The position numbers were made by a program, and so were the translations under genes. The notes below the pieces were generated by a model. It made no database searches and was not told the DNA's origin. It saw only the letters and a program-made list of their open reading frames with translations. DNA of 64,000 bases from Pseudomonas cavernae (GTDB lineage Bacteria; Pseudomonadota; Gammaproteobacteria; Pseudomonadales; Pseudomonadaceae): positions 4,885,616 through 4,949,615 of the forward strand of contig NZ_CP032419.1 in the NCBI RefSeq assembly GCF_003595175.1. Direction: 5' to 3'. This document shows, piece after piece, positions 1 to 8,843 of the stretch. The first letter of the stretch is position 1. The number at the start of each line of letters is the position of its first letter.

Positions 1-739
1 CGGCGCGGCGGCGCTGCTCCACCTCGCGGGCCAGCTCATGGTTGAGCCCTTCGGCCTGCGCCTTGGCCTGCTCCAATCCCTGGATCAGCGCCTGGTTGTG
101 GAAACGCTGCAACAGGCTGCGCTGCACCAGGCGGTTGACCTGCCAGGCCACCACCGTCAGCGCCACCAGCAGGATCGCCGCCAGCAGCCCCCAGCCGCGC
201 AGCAGCGGGTGCTCGTTGAGCAGCAGATAGGTCACCGAAGGGATCAGGCAGGGCAAGGCGAAGGTCAGGAAGGCCGTCATGCTGATGGCGTAGGCGACGC
301 TGGCGGAGAGGATCGCCGCGGCGATCAGGCCGAACACCAGCGCCTGCAGGATGAAGGCCTCGGGCGGCACCAGGGCGATGGCGCCGACCGCCATGCACAG
401 GCCGGAGGCGCCGGCGCCGAGCAGGAACATGCGCCACCAGTGCGGATTGACTTGGCGGCTGGGCAGCGCCCGGTTGAAGGCCGCCACCTGGATCAACCGC
501 AGCAGCGCCAGCCCCAGCAGGCCGATCAGCCAGGCGGACAACCACAGGCCATGCTGCGCATCCCAGAGCAGGAAGGCGCAGGCCAGACCGCTGAGCAGCA
601 TGAACAGGGTGGGAATCCGCGAGCCCTGATAGAGCAGGCGGGTGCGCTCGACGGCGATCTGCGCGATGAACTGCCGGCGGATCTCGCGATCGGCGTCCAC
701 GGACGGCCCGCTACGGCTGGGCCTGAAAGTCTCGGTCAT
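1..739 (-). CDS. N-terminal membrane region of a probable GGDEF/EAL-type signalling protein (partial, runs off the window)
   Basis: The reading frame starts at the ATG complementary to 737-739 and is open to the window edge, giving about 246 residues. After a short charged N-terminus there are six or so hydrophobic helices spread over residues 35-205 (for example around LFMLLSGLACAFLLW and LLAAILLVALTVVAWQV). A charged, helical stretch follows (ALIQGLEQAKAQAEGLNHEL, then arginine-rich), which is the usual linker into a PAS, GGDEF or histidine kinase module. The catalytic part lies outside the window. The gene next to uvrD in P. aeruginosa (PA5442) encodes a GGDEF-EAL protein, so a c-di-GMP enzyme is the best guess, by synteny only. 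It is divergent from uvrD with about 165 bp between them. Confidence 0.6.
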   Translation of the reverse strand, partial: MTETFRPSRSGPSVDADREIRRQFIAQIAVERTRLLYQGSRIPTLFMLLSGLACAFLLWDAQHGLWLSAWLIGLLGLALLRLIQVAAFNRALPSRQVNPHWWRMFLLGAGASGLCMAVGAIALVPPEAFILQALVFGLIAAAILSASVAYAISMTAFLTFALPCLIPSVTYLLLNEHPLLRGWGLLAAILLVALTVVAWQVNRLVQRSLLQRFHNQALIQGLEQAKAQAEGLNHELAREVEQRRRA

Positions 740-905
740 AGGCGCTGTTCTTGTAATAGTCTGCCTAGGGATCGGCGGAGCATACCGGAGCAAGCAGCAT
801 CGCCCAAGGCTCGCATGCGTGCCCGCCCATCTTTAGTAGAGTTCGCTCGTCCGCTGCCCCGGCCGCTGGTTTGCCCTGCCCCGGCGCGATCCCTACAATG
901 CGGCG

Positions 906-3092
906 ATGCAAGATGATCTCTCCCAACTGCTGAACTCCCTCAACGACGCTCAACGCCAGGCGGTAGCCGCGCCACTGGGGCGTCAATTGGTCCTCGCCGG
1001 CGCCGGCTCGGGCAAGACCCGCGTGCTGGTGCACCGCATCGCCTGGCTGATCCAGGTCGAGCAGGCCTCGGCGCATTCGATCCTGTCGGTGACCTTCACC
1101 AACAAGGCCGCCGCCGAGATGCGCGTGCGCATCGAGCAGCTGCTCGGCCAGAGCCCCATGGGCATGTGGGTCGGCACCTTCCACGGCCTGGCCCACCGCC
1201 TGCTGCGCGCGCACTGGCAGGAAGCCGGGCTGAACCAGAACTTCCAGATCCTCGACTCCGACGACCAGCAGCGCCTGGTCAAGCGGGTGATCCGCGACCT
1301 CGGCCTCGACGAACAGCGCTGGCCGGCGCGCCAGGCGCAGTGGTTCATCAACGGCCAGAAGGACGAGGGCCTGCGTCCGCAGCACATCCAGGCCAGCGGC
1401 GACCTGTTCCTCGCCACCATGCGCAGCATCTACGAGGCCTACGAAGCGGCCTGCGCGCGCACCGGGGTGATCGACTTCTCCGAACTGCTGCTGCGCGCCC
1501 TGGACCTGTGGCGCGACCACCCCGGCCTGCTCGAACATTACCAGCGGCGCTTCCGCCACATCCTGGTCGACGAGTTCCAGGACACCAACGCCGTGCAGTA
1601 CGCCTGGCTGCGCCTGCTGGCCAAGGGCGGCGCCAGCCTGATGGTGGTCGGCGACGACGACCAGTCGATCTACGGCTGGCGCGGCGCGCGGATCGAGAAC
1701 ATCCAGCAGTTCGGCGATGACTTCGCCGATGCGCAAACCATCCGCCTGGAGCAGAACTACCGCTCCACCGCCGGCATCCTCAAGGCCGCCAACGCGCTGA
1801 TCGCCCACAATCAGGGGCGCCTGGGCAAGGAGCTGTGGACCGACGGCGGCGACGGCGAGCCGCTCAGCCTGTACGCCGCCTTTAACGAGCACGACGAAGC
1901 GCGCTACGTGGTCGAGTCGATTGAGGACGCGCGGCGCAAGAGCGGCCTCAAGCGCAGCGAGATCGCCATCCTCTACCGTTCCAACGCCCAGTCGCGGGTG
2001 CTGGAAGAAGCGCTGCTGCGCGAGAAGATTCCCTACCGTATCTACGGCGGCCAGCGCTTCTTTGAACGCGCCGAGATCAAGAACGCCATGGCCTACCTGC
2101 GCCTGCTCGACGGCCGCGGCAACGACGCGGCGCTGGAGCGGGTGATCAACGTGCCGCCGCGCGGGATCGGCGAGAAGACCGTGGAAACCCTGCGCGAGCT
2201 GGCCCGCCAGCAGCAGCTGTCGCTGTGGGAGGCGCTGCACCAGGCGGTCGGCAACAAGCTGGTCAGCAGCCGCGCCGCCGGTGCGCTGAACGCCTTCGTC
2301 GAGCTGATCGACGAACTGGCGCTGAAGGTCGAGCAGATGTCGCTGCACCTGATGACCCAGACCGTCATCGAGCAATCCGGCCTGCTCGCCTATCACCAGG
2401 AAGAGAAGGGCGAGAAGGCCCAGGCACGGGTGGAAAACCTCGAGGAACTGGTCAGCGCCGCGCGCGCCTTCGACAACGAGGAGCCGGAGGACGACCTCAG
2501 CCCGCTGCAGGCCTTCCTCGGCCACGCCTCGCTGGAGGCCGGCGACACCCAGGCCGGTCCCGACGAAGACTGCATCCAGCTGATGACCCTGCACAGCGCC
2601 AAGGGCCTGGAATTCCCGCTGGTGTTCCTGGTCGGCATGGAGGAAGGCCTGTTCCCGCACAAGATGAGCCTGGAGGAGCCCGGGCGCCTCGAGGAAGAAC
2701 GCCGTCTGGCCTACGTCGGCATCACCCGCGCCATGCAGCAGTTGGTGATCAGCTACGCCGAGACCCGCCGCCTGTACGGCAGCGAGACCTACAACAAGGT
2801 GTCGCGCTTCGTCCGCGAAATTCCGCCGGCGCTGATCCAGGAAGTGCGCCTGTCCAACAGCGTCAGCCGGCCGCTGGCCGGCGGCAGTTACAGCAACAGC
2901 GCGCTGTTCGCCGGCGCCGCCGTGCCGGACACCGGTTTCAACCTCGGCCAGGCGGTGCGCCACGCGCTGTTCGGCGACGGCGTGATCCTCAACTTCGAAG
3001 GCGCCGGCGCCCAGGCGCGGGTGCAGGTGAAGTTCGAGAGCGAAGGCAGCAAGTGGCTGATGCTCGCCTACGCCAAGCTGCAAGCGCTGTAG
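906..3092 (+). CDS. uvrD: DNA helicase II UvrD
   Basis: This 728-residue protein is a superfamily 1 ATP-dependent 3'-5' DNA helicase acting in nucleotide excision repair and methyl-directed mismatch repair. The length matches the family (about 720). Motifs appear in order: Walker A GAGSGKT near residue 32, motif Ia VTFTNKAAAEMR near 62, Walker B VDEFQDTN near 220, motif III GDDDQSIYGWRGA near 250, motif IV QNYRST near 285, motif V TLHSAKGLEF near 560 and motif VI YVGITRA near 603. The C-terminal 50 residues (VRHALFGDGVILNFEG) look like the Tudor-like RNA polymerase-binding domain. The start at 906 gives the canonical N-terminus with the Q-motif NDAQRQAV. A hairpin repeat lies just downstream. 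Confidence 0.97.
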   Translation: MQDDLSQLLNSLNDAQRQAVAAPLGRQLVLAGAGSGKTRVLVHRIAWLIQVEQASAHSILSVTFTNKAAAEMRVRIEQLLGQSPMGMWVGTFHGLAHRLLRAHWQEAGLNQNFQILDSDDQQRLVKRVIRDLGLDEQRWPARQAQWFINGQKDEGLRPQHIQASGDLFLATMRSIYEAYEAACARTGVIDFSELLLRALDLWRDHPGLLEHYQRRFRHILVDEFQDTNAVQYAWLRLLAKGGASLMVVGDDDQSIYGWRGARIENIQQFGDDFADAQTIRLEQNYRSTAGILKAANALIAHNQGRLGKELWTDGGDGEPLSLYAAFNEHDEARYVVESIEDARRKSGLKRSEIAILYRSNAQSRVLEEALLREKIPYRIYGGQRFFERAEIKNAMAYLRLLDGRGNDAALERVINVPPRGIGEKTVETLRELARQQQLSLWEALHQAVGNKLVSSRAAGALNAFVELIDELALKVEQMSLHLMTQTVIEQSGLLAYHQEEKGEKAQARVENLEELVSAARAFDNEEPEDDLSPLQAFLGHASLEAGDTQAGPDEDCIQLMTLHSAKGLEFPLVFLVGMEEGLFPHKMSLEEPGRLEEERRLAYVGITRAMQQLVISYAETRRLYGSETYNKVSRFVREIPPALIQEVRLSNSVSRPLAGGSYSNSALFAGAAVPDTGFNLGQAVRHALFGDGVILNFEGAGAQARVQVKFESEGSKWLMLAYAKLQAL

Positions 3093-3107
3093 CGGCCAAA
3101 CGCAGCC

Positions 3108-3188
3108 CGTAGGGTGGAAAACCGAGCAGCGTTTTCCACCACAAGCCGGTGGATGTGCCAAGCGACATCCACCCCCACCCGCCCTACG
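3108..3188. repeat. Intergenic double-hairpin repeat downstream of uvrD
   Basis: The segment is bounded by CGTAGGG and CCCTACG and holds two hairpins: GGTGGAAAAC paired with GTTTTCCACC, and GGTGGATGT paired with ACATCCACC. This 'GTAGGGTGGA...TCCACC...CCCTAC' style is a frequent intergenic repeat in Pseudomonas; a related single-hairpin copy sits at 12381-12415. It may also serve as the uvrD terminator, although no clear T-run follows. Confidence 0.6.
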
Positions 3189-3256
3189 GCTCCGCCGGTC
3201 GCCAGCCATGGCCCGGGCGATGCACCCGGCCATACTGAAAGGCGGAGGTGCCTCCC

Positions 3257-3835
3257 ATGTCCCACGCGTCACCCTCAGCCGAGCAGATCCTCGACACCGC
3301 CCTGCAACTCGCCGACCTCTGCGGCTGGGAGCGCCTGCAGCTGTTCGCGGTGGCCGCCGAACTCGGCGTCGGCCTGGAGGCCATCGGCCGCCACTACCGG
3401 CAGAAGGACGATCTGGTGGAAGCCTGGTTCGACCGCGCCGACCGGGCCCTGCTGGCCCACGCCCAGGCCGAGGCGCTGATCGGCCTGGATGCCGCGCAGC
3501 GTCTGGAGGAACTGCTGCTGACCTGGCTGCACAGCCTGGCGCCGCACCGTACGGTGACCGGGCAGATGCTGCTGTACAAGCTCGAACCCGGGCATTTCCA
3601 CCTGCAGGTACTCGGCCTGCTGCGGGTCAGCCGCACCGTGCAGTGGTGGCGCGAAGCGGCGCGCCGCGATAACCATCATCTGGCGCGCATCGTCGAGGAA
3701 AGTCTGCTGACTGGCGTGTATCTGCGCACCTTCGTGCACTGGCTACGGCACCCCGCGGAAGGCCAGAGCGAGCTGCGCGCCCTGCTGCGCCGCCAGCTGA
3801 CACGCGGCCCCTTGCAACGCCTGTTGCGCCGTTAG
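3257..3835 (+). CDS. TetR-family transcriptional regulator
   Basis: This 192-residue protein has an N-terminal TetR-type helix-turn-helix (about residues 5-55: AEQILDTALQLADLCGWERL, then LQLFAVAAELGVGLEAIGRHY). The all-helical C-terminus would bind the ligand and dimerise. The ATG at 3257 is preferred over the in-frame GTG at 3248 because GGAGG at 3243-3247 sits nine bases upstream of it. Ligand and targets are unknown. The gene converges on the PaiB-type gene, and a MITE-like element separates the two stop codons exactly. Confidence 0.85.
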   Translation: MSHASPSAEQILDTALQLADLCGWERLQLFAVAAELGVGLEAIGRHYRQKDDLVEAWFDRADRALLAHAQAEALIGLDAAQRLEELLLTWLHSLAPHRTVTGQMLLYKLEPGHFHLQVLGLLRVSRTVQWWREAARRDNHHLARIVEESLLTGVYLRTFVHWLRHPAEGQSELRALLRRQLTRGPLQRLLRR

Positions 3836-4031
3836 CAGGCGGTTGAAAAACGTAGGCGAGGCAGCCGAGACAAGGCAAAAACGGCCGAAAAAGCGCAGCT
3901 TACGTGCGGTAAATGAGCATGACTCGTTTCACTCGCCCTTCGGGCCGCGCTAAAGCGCGTTAGCAGCAAGCTGCTTGCCGAGGCCGTTTTTAACGCCGTA
4001 TCGGCAACGCAGGTAGTTTTTCAACAGCCTG
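3836..4031. mobile_element. MITE-like palindromic element, 196 bp, with terminal inverted repeats and a TTAG duplication
   Basis: The element begins CAGGCGGTTGAAAAACGTAG and ends with the near inverse, GTAGTTTTTCAACAGCCTG. It contains no convincing gene; internal hairpins include GCCCGAAGGGC. Both flanks carry the same TTAG (3832-3835 and 4032-4035), as expected of a target-site duplication. That TTAG supplies the TAG stop of the left gene and, read on the other strand (CTAA), the TAA stop of the right gene. Related 'GTTGAAAAAC...GTTTTTCAAC' repeats are common in Pseudomonas genomes. Confidence 0.7.
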
Positions 4032-4670
4032 TTAGTCATCGCGCGGCCAAGCCGCCATCTGCCCAGCGAGGCGCTGCTCCTCGGGCCGCACGGACTGCTC
4101 GAAGCCGCGCCGAACCCCGGCGATATCCTGCGCATCGCGGTTCTGGCTGAGCTTCCACTTGCCCTCGAGACGGCTGATCGGGATGGCGAAGCCGACGATG
4201 GCGCGCAGCATGGCGTCGATGTAGTCGGCCGGCGCGTCGCTCACCGCCCAGGGCTGCGCCCGCCCCTGCTCATGCCGCGCGCTCAGACGCGAGACCAGCG
4301 CCAGCAGCCGCTCGCGCTCATCGAATAGCTCGACCCGGCCGTAGGCATGCACCGCCAGGTAGTTCCAGGTCGGCACCACCTTGCCGTGCAGCGCCTTGCT
4401 CGGATAGACGCTTGGACTGACATAGCCCTCCGGCCCCTGGAACAGCACCAGCGCCTCGCCGCCGGCCAGCCCGCGCCACTGCGGATTGGCGCGGGCGAAA
4501 TGGCCGTAGAGGGTGCCGAACTCGCCCTCCTCGCGCGCCAGCAGCAAGGGCAGGTGGCTGGCCTGCAGGCCTTGCACATCCTGGCTGACCAGGGTCGCCA
4601 ACGGCATCGCCTCGATCAGGTCGTGCAGGCTCGGCAGATCGGTCTGGGCAAAAGCGGAGGGAATGTACAC
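4032..4670 (-). CDS. PaiB-family FMN-binding negative transcriptional regulator
   Basis: This 212-residue protein starts VYIPSAFAQTDLPSLHDLIE, the characteristic N-terminus of PaiB (PF04299, split-barrel flavin fold). Other family signatures are HLPLLLA near residue 45, GHFARANPQW near 60, YGRVELFDERERL near 115, and the C-terminal ISRLEGKWKLSQNRDAQDIAGV. The GTG at 4670 is chosen because it sets the conserved MYIPSAF start and follows GAGGA; longer upstream readings add unrelated residues. PaiB of Bacillus acts with PaiA in sporulation and protease control. In Pseudomonas the protein may simply be a flavin-dependent redox protein. Confidence 0.85.
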   Translation of the reverse strand: MYIPSAFAQTDLPSLHDLIEAMPLATLVSQDVQGLQASHLPLLLAREEGEFGTLYGHFARANPQWRGLAGGEALVLFQGPEGYVSPSVYPSKALHGKVVPTWNYLAVHAYGRVELFDERERLLALVSRLSARHEQGRAQPWAVSDAPADYIDAMLRAIVGFAIPISRLEGKWKLSQNRDAQDIAGVRRGFEQSVRPEEQRLAGQMAAWPRDD

Positions 4671-4839
4671 GGCGTGCGTCCTCGGAGCATTCTGCCGCAG
4701 GTGTAACACAGATGGCCCTGCAGATGGCCCTGGCTGACCAGCGGCAGCCGACATAAATCCGGAAACATTCTGTCGCTAGCCAGCGACGCCAAGACGGGGC
4801 AGCATGGCGCGCGTGCCATCCATCAAACGGGAATTCCCT

Positions 4840-5694
4840 ATGCAACGCGTTCTCAGCCTCGTTCTGGCCCTGTGCGTCGGCCTGACGCTCAGCCTCGACG
4901 TCAATGCCGCCAAACGTCTGGGCGGCGGCAAGTCGTTCGGCTCGGCGCCGACCCACCAGACTCGCCAGGCCCAGCCCAGCACTCCAGCCGCCGCCCCCAC
5001 CGCGCCAGGTCGCGCGCCAGCCGCCGCCAGCGGTGCCTCGCGTTGGCTCGGCCCACTGGCCGGGATCGCCGCTGGCGGTCTGCTCGCCTCGATGTTCATG
5101 GGCGACGGCTTCGAAGGTTTCCAGATGTTCGACTTCCTGATCGTCGGCCTGCTCGCCTTCCTCGCCTTCCGCCTCTTCTCCGCGTGGCGTAAACGCCAGG
5201 CCCACGGCCAGCCAGCCGCCGCCGGTCATGCGCCGTTCCAGCGGCAGATGCCGGACCAGGTCGCGCCGCAGCCATCGATCTTCGGTGGTAGCTCCGCAGC
5301 CGCCGCGCCGCGGATCAATGCCCCGGCCTGGTTCAACGAGCAGCGCTTCCTCGAGCAGGGCCGCGAGCATTTCCTCGCCCTGCAGCAGCACTGGGATGCC
5401 AACGAGATGGACAAGCTCGTCGAGTACTTCACCCCGACCATGCTCAACTTCCTCAAGGAAGAACGCGCCAGCCTGGGTGACGCCTACCAGTCCACCTATA
5501 TCGACGACCTGCAGCTGCAGCTGGATGGCGTCGACGAACTGGCCGACAAGACCGTCGCCACCCTGACATTCAACGGAGTGGCCAAGAGCTCGCGCTTCGA
5601 TCAGGGCGAAGCCTTCAGCGAAAGCTGGCGCATGGAGCGCGCCAACGGCGACAACCAGCCCTGGCTGGTGGCCGGTATCCGCCAGAACGGCTGA
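4840..5694 (+). CDS. Tim44-like domain membrane protein
   Basis: This 284-residue protein has a signal peptide at 1-24 (MQRVLSLVLALCVGLTLSLD..NA), a low-complexity Ser/Ala/Pro/Gly stretch, two hydrophobic helices (about 65-83 and 90-106) and a C-terminal Tim44-like domain (about 165-284, from RFLEQGREHFLALQQHWDAN). Bacterial Tim44-like proteins are membrane-anchored and of unknown job; the fold resembles the mitochondrial Tim44 C-domain and MlaC/NTF2-like barrels. The ATG at 4840 is chosen because it starts the signal peptide. A strong rho-independent terminator follows at 5711. Confidence 0.85.
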   Translation: MQRVLSLVLALCVGLTLSLDVNAAKRLGGGKSFGSAPTHQTRQAQPSTPAAAPTAPGRAPAAASGASRWLGPLAGIAAGGLLASMFMGDGFEGFQMFDFLIVGLLAFLAFRLFSAWRKRQAHGQPAAAGHAPFQRQMPDQVAPQPSIFGGSSAAAAPRINAPAWFNEQRFLEQGREHFLALQQHWDANEMDKLVEYFTPTMLNFLKEERASLGDAYQSTYIDDLQLQLDGVDELADKTVATLTFNGVAKSSRFDQGEAFSESWRMERANGDNQPWLVAGIRQNG

Positions 5695-5710
5695 TCCTTC
5701 TGCGCCATGA

Positions 5711-5736
5711 ACAAACCCGGGCTTGCCCGGGTTTGT
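5711..5736 (+). terminator. Rho-independent terminator of the Tim44-like gene
   Basis: ACAAACCCGGGC, loop TT, GCCCGGGTTTGT: a perfect 12-bp stem just after the stop at 5694, followed by GTCGTTT. The A-rich left arm also provides a T-run on the minus strand, so it may work in both directions. Confidence 0.85.
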
Positions 5737-5859
5737 CGTTTCAGTGCCGGCGGTGCCGGCGCCGGGCGATCGAGCGGCGCAAGTAGAAGCGTGGCGGCGC
5801 CGTCGCCGGCAGCGTCAGTGGCCGCCCGGCAGGCCGCTGCTGCACGGGTGGGCGTCCTT

Positions 5860-6324
5860 TCAGTGGCACAGCTCGCAGACCTCGGCGTGCGGCACCAACT
5901 TGAGGTACTGGTCCATCTGCAGGTGCACCAGGTTCTGGTGATCGCCGGCCTCCAGGTAGATGTCCTGCTGGCGGGTCAGCTGCGGGTCGACCAGCATCTT
6001 CATGCCGTAGGGTTCGCCCAACGCCGGCACGGCGCCGAGTTCGCAATCGTGGAACAGCCCGGCGATGGTCGCCTCGTTGCTCAGCTGCCAGTCCGTCGCG
6101 TCCGTGCGCACCTTGCCCAAGTCGAGGTGACGGCTGGCCGGCACCACCGCCATCAGGTAGTGGCCGTGACGATCATCGAGGATCACCGACTTGGCCAGGC
6201 GCTCCGCCGGCACGTAGGCCACCCGCGCCGACTCCAGGCTGGTCGCCGAGTGCGGGTGGGCGACCAGCTCGAATTCGCAATGCGCGCTTTCCAGGCTGCG
6301 TTGTAGGGTTTTGGCCATTTGCAT
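5860..6324 (-). CDS. YbaK/ProX-type aminoacyl-tRNA deacylase family protein
   Basis: This 154-residue protein has the YbaK/aa-tRNA synthetase-associated fold (PF04073), which hydrolyses mischarged tRNAs in trans. Visible family features are the N-terminal HSATSLESARVAYVPAERLAKSVI segment with the conserved lysine of the substrate pocket, YLMAVVPASRHLDL, and GAVPALGEPYGMKMLVDPQL near residue 100 (the G-x-x-x-P-x-G region). The ATG at 6324 is preferred because GGGAGG lies six bases upstream; another ATG follows at 6318. The C-terminal VCELCH could bind metal, but this is not a known family feature. The substrate tRNA is unknown. Confidence 0.8.
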   Translation of the reverse strand: MQMAKTLQRSLESAHCEFELVAHPHSATSLESARVAYVPAERLAKSVILDDRHGHYLMAVVPASRHLDLGKVRTDATDWQLSNEATIAGLFHDCELGAVPALGEPYGMKMLVDPQLTRQQDIYLEAGDHQNLVHLQMDQYLKLVPHAEVCELCH

Positions 6325-6495
6325 GATGTACCTCCCAGCCCGAGGGCCTTGGCGAAACCGCAATACTTCTGCTCAAATTTTAGTCAGCCCAGCCAGGGCC
6401 GGCGGCAGATTTTACGACCATCCGACCCGCGGATTTTTCCACCCACACAGCGGCTACTGTATAAAGCGCATCCCACTGCACGAGGGCCTGTAGGC

Positions 6496-6903
6496 ATGGA
6501 AGAAGTCATCGAACAATTGCGCGAACTCAACGAGCCGGTACCGGTGCCACTGGAGCTACCGGACGAAGACCTGCTGGTGGAAATCGAGGAGCAGCTGCTG
6601 ATCAACCTGCCCTTCGAGCTGCGCGAGTTCCTGCTCAAGGTCAGCGACGTGGTCTACGGCCACCTGGAGCCGGTGACCGCCAGCGATCCACAGTCGCACA
6701 CCTACCTGCCGGAAGTCGCCTCGGTGGCCTGGGACCTCGGCGTGCCGCGCGACCTGGTGCCGATCTGCCAGGACGGCCGCGACTACTACGTGGTCGACAT
6801 CGAGGGCGAGGTGACCCTGTGGTCCGGCGCCGAGGGCGAGCTGACCGACGAGACCTGGGATTCGGTGTGGCACTGGGCGCGGGATGTGTGGCTGGAGAGC
6901 TGA
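6496..6903 (+). CDS. SUKH (SMI1/KNR4)-family protein
   Basis: This 135-residue acidic protein matches the SMI1/KNR4 (SUKH) fold: IEQLRELNEPVPVPLELPDEDLLVEIEEQLLINLPFELREFLLKVSD at the N-terminus, an aromatic/Gly turn (VVYGHLEP), then YYVVDIEGEVTLWSG and WDSVWHWARDVWLES at the C-terminus. Many SUKH proteins are immunity proteins of contact-dependent toxins, but no toxin gene lies nearby, so a housekeeping or orphan-immunity role is open. The ATG at 6496 follows a weak ribosome site (AGGGCCTGTAGGC). Confidence 0.75.
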   Translation: MEEVIEQLRELNEPVPVPLELPDEDLLVEIEEQLLINLPFELREFLLKVSDVVYGHLEPVTASDPQSHTYLPEVASVAWDLGVPRDLVPICQDGRDYYVVDIEGEVTLWSGAEGELTDETWDSVWHWARDVWLES

Positions 6904-6925
6904 GCCCCGGCACGAACCCGCTCTT

Positions 6926-7038
6926 GTAGGTTGGCGCTGAGCGCAGCGAAGCCCAACGACGAGGCCGAGCCCAGCAAAGAAGCTGTGACAACCGCCACTT
7001 GTTGGGCTTCGGCGCTGCGCCCCTCAACCCAACCTACG
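6926..7038. repeat. Intergenic imperfect inverted repeat
   Basis: TGTAGGTTGGCGCTGAGCGC at 6926, continuing to GAAGCCCAAC at 6958, is inversely repeated by GTTGGGCTTCGGCGCTGCGC, continuing to CCCAACCTACG, at 7001-7038. It fills most of the gap between the convergent SUKH and antiporter genes. Sequences of the type 'GTAGGTTGGGTTGAG..GCCGAAGCCCAAC' are widespread intergenic repeats in Pseudomonas. Confidence 0.6.
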
Positions 7039-7079
7039 AGGGAAACCGCCGAACACCGCGCAGCCCGACGCCCGCCGAT

Positions 7080-8843
7080 TCAATGCCCGTTGTGCTGGCT
7101 GCCCTGCTCCAGGGTCTCCATCAGCGCCACCTGCATGCGCGTGTGCACGCGGATGAACCAGCGCCACAGCAAGGCGATCAGCCCGGCGGCGAGCACACCG
7201 ATGACCACCAGCAGCTCGATGGTGGGCAGGATGCTCGCCGACAGGCCCATCAGCAGCACCAGGATGCCGGCCAGCGACAGCAGCGGGATCAGCTCGGCGA
7301 TCGCCCGGCGCACCCGCAGCGTGTGGCGGCCGGCCTGCTCCGGGCGCACGCCCAGCTCGGCCAGCAGCATCGCCAGCGCCTTGAGCTTGCGGTAGGCGGC
7401 GATCAAAAACGGCAACGACAGCAGCAGCGCACCGCCCCAGATCAATGCCTTCTGCAGATTGCCCTGGGCGATCCATGGTTGCAGATAGCCGGCCAGGCTC
7501 TCGGCAAACCAGGCGCTGGCGAGGAAGATCGCCACCACCAGCGCCAGGTTGACGCCGATCTGCAGCAAAATCTTGCGGATCATGCCCATCAGCAGCGCGC
7601 TCTGCCCCTGCGGCTGGATGCTGCGTAGCCAGTCGCCATACAGACCGAACACCCGTGCCAGGTTGTCCGGCATCCAGCCGGCCAGGCGCAACGCCAGTGG
7701 GTCGGCGGCGCGGATCAGGTACGGCGTGCTGAGGGTGGTGAGCGCCGACACGGCCACCGCCACCGGGTAGAGGAATTCGCTGGTGACCTGCAGGGTCACG
7801 CCCAGCGCGGCGATGATGAAGGAGAACTCGCCGATCTGCGACAGGCCCATGCCGACGCGCAGCGAGGTGCGCCCGTCGTTGCCGGCGAGGAAGGCGCCGG
7901 TGCCGCAGGAGATCACCTTGCCGAGGATCACCGCGAGGGTGATCAGCGCGATCGGCCAGGCGTACTCGACCAGCACCGCCGGGTCGATCAACAGGCCTAT
8001 GGCGACGAAGAAGATCGCACTGAACAGGTCGCGCACCGGCTCCACCAGGCGCTCGATCTGCTCCAGCTGGCGCGACTCGGCCATGATCGCGCCGATCAGG
8101 AAGGCGCCCAGGACCATGCTGTACTCCAGCTTGACCACCAGCAGGGAGAAGCCGAAGCACAGGCCAAGCACGGTGATCAGCAGCATCTCGTTGCTCTCGA
8201 ACTGCGCCACGTAGGCGAGCAGGCGCGGCACCAGGAGGATGCCGATCACCAGGGCGACGATCATGAACAGCGACAGCTTGCCGACCGTGGCGAACACCTC
8301 TCCGGTCTCCACCGCGCCGCTCACCGCGATGCCCGACAGCAGGGCGATGATGCCGATGCCGAGGATGTCCTCGACTATCAGCACGCCGAAGATCAGCTGG
8401 GCGAAGCGCTCCTGCTTCATCTTCAGGTCGCCGAGCGCCTTGACGATGATGGTGGTCGAGGAAATCGCCAGGATCGCGCCGAGGAACAGCGAATCCATGT
8501 TGCTCCAGGCGAAGAACTGGCCGATCTGGTAGCCGATCCAGATCATCAGGGCAATTTCCAGGAAGGCGGCGATGAACGCCGTGGCGCCGACCTGGAACAG
8601 CTTGCGCAGGGAAAACTCCAGGCCCAGGCAGAACATCAGGAAGATCACTCCCAGCTCGGCGAGGGTCTTGATGGTGTCTTCGTCGTGGATCAGGGCGAAC
8701 GGCGGCGTGTGCGGGCCGATGATGAAGCCGGCGATGATGTAGCCGAGCACCACCGGCTGCTTGAAGCGGTGGCAGAGGATGGTGACCATCCCGGCAATCA
8801 GCATGATCACCGCCAGATCCTGGATAAAACTGATGGCATGCAT
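7080..8843 (-). CDS. Kef/CPA2-type monovalent cation:proton antiporter without an RCK domain
   Basis: This 587-residue inner-membrane protein begins MHAISFIQDLAVIMLIAGMVTILCHRFKQP and has the CPA2 exchanger core over residues 5-385, including VLGYIIAGFIIGPHT, FCLGLEFSLRKL, EDILGIGIIALL and GMGLSQIGEFSFIIAALG. Kef and YbaL proteins carry a C-terminal NAD-binding RCK domain. This one has instead about four further hydrophobic segments (residues 425-565) and no GxGxxG, so it is a different subtype from the one at 19861. The transported ion (K+ or Na+) cannot be read from sequence. Confidence 0.85.
   Translation of the reverse strand: MHAISFIQDLAVIMLIAGMVTILCHRFKQPVVLGYIIAGFIIGPHTPPFALIHDEDTIKTLAELGVIFLMFCLGLEFSLRKLFQVGATAFIAAFLEIALMIWIGYQIGQFFAWSNMDSLFLGAILAISSTTIIVKALGDLKMKQERFAQLIFGVLIVEDILGIGIIALLSGIAVSGAVETGEVFATVGKLSLFMIVALVIGILLVPRLLAYVAQFESNEMLLITVLGLCFGFSLLVVKLEYSMVLGAFLIGAIMAESRQLEQIERLVEPVRDLFSAIFFVAIGLLIDPAVLVEYAWPIALITLAVILGKVISCGTGAFLAGNDGRTSLRVGMGLSQIGEFSFIIAALGVTLQVTSEFLYPVAVAVSALTTLSTPYLIRAADPLALRLAGWMPDNLARVFGLYGDWLRSIQPQGQSALLMGMIRKILLQIGVNLALVVAIFLASAWFAESLAGYLQPWIAQGNLQKALIWGGALLLSLPFLIAAYRKLKALAMLLAELGVRPEQAGRHTLRVRRAIAELIPLLSLAGILVLLMGLSASILPTIELLVVIGVLAAGLIALLWRWFIRVHTRMQVALMETLEQGSQHNGH

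Noticed and set aside
765..3272. 835-codon open frame on the minus strand opposite uvrD
   Set aside because: It mirrors the third-position GC of uvrD, has no recognisable motif and a composition (very high Ala, Val, Gly, Gln, His) typical of antisense frames in GC-rich DNA.
6496..6903. Immunity protein of a toxin system
   Set aside because: The SUKH fold allows it, but no toxin, Rhs or secretion gene is adjacent; kept as a family call only.
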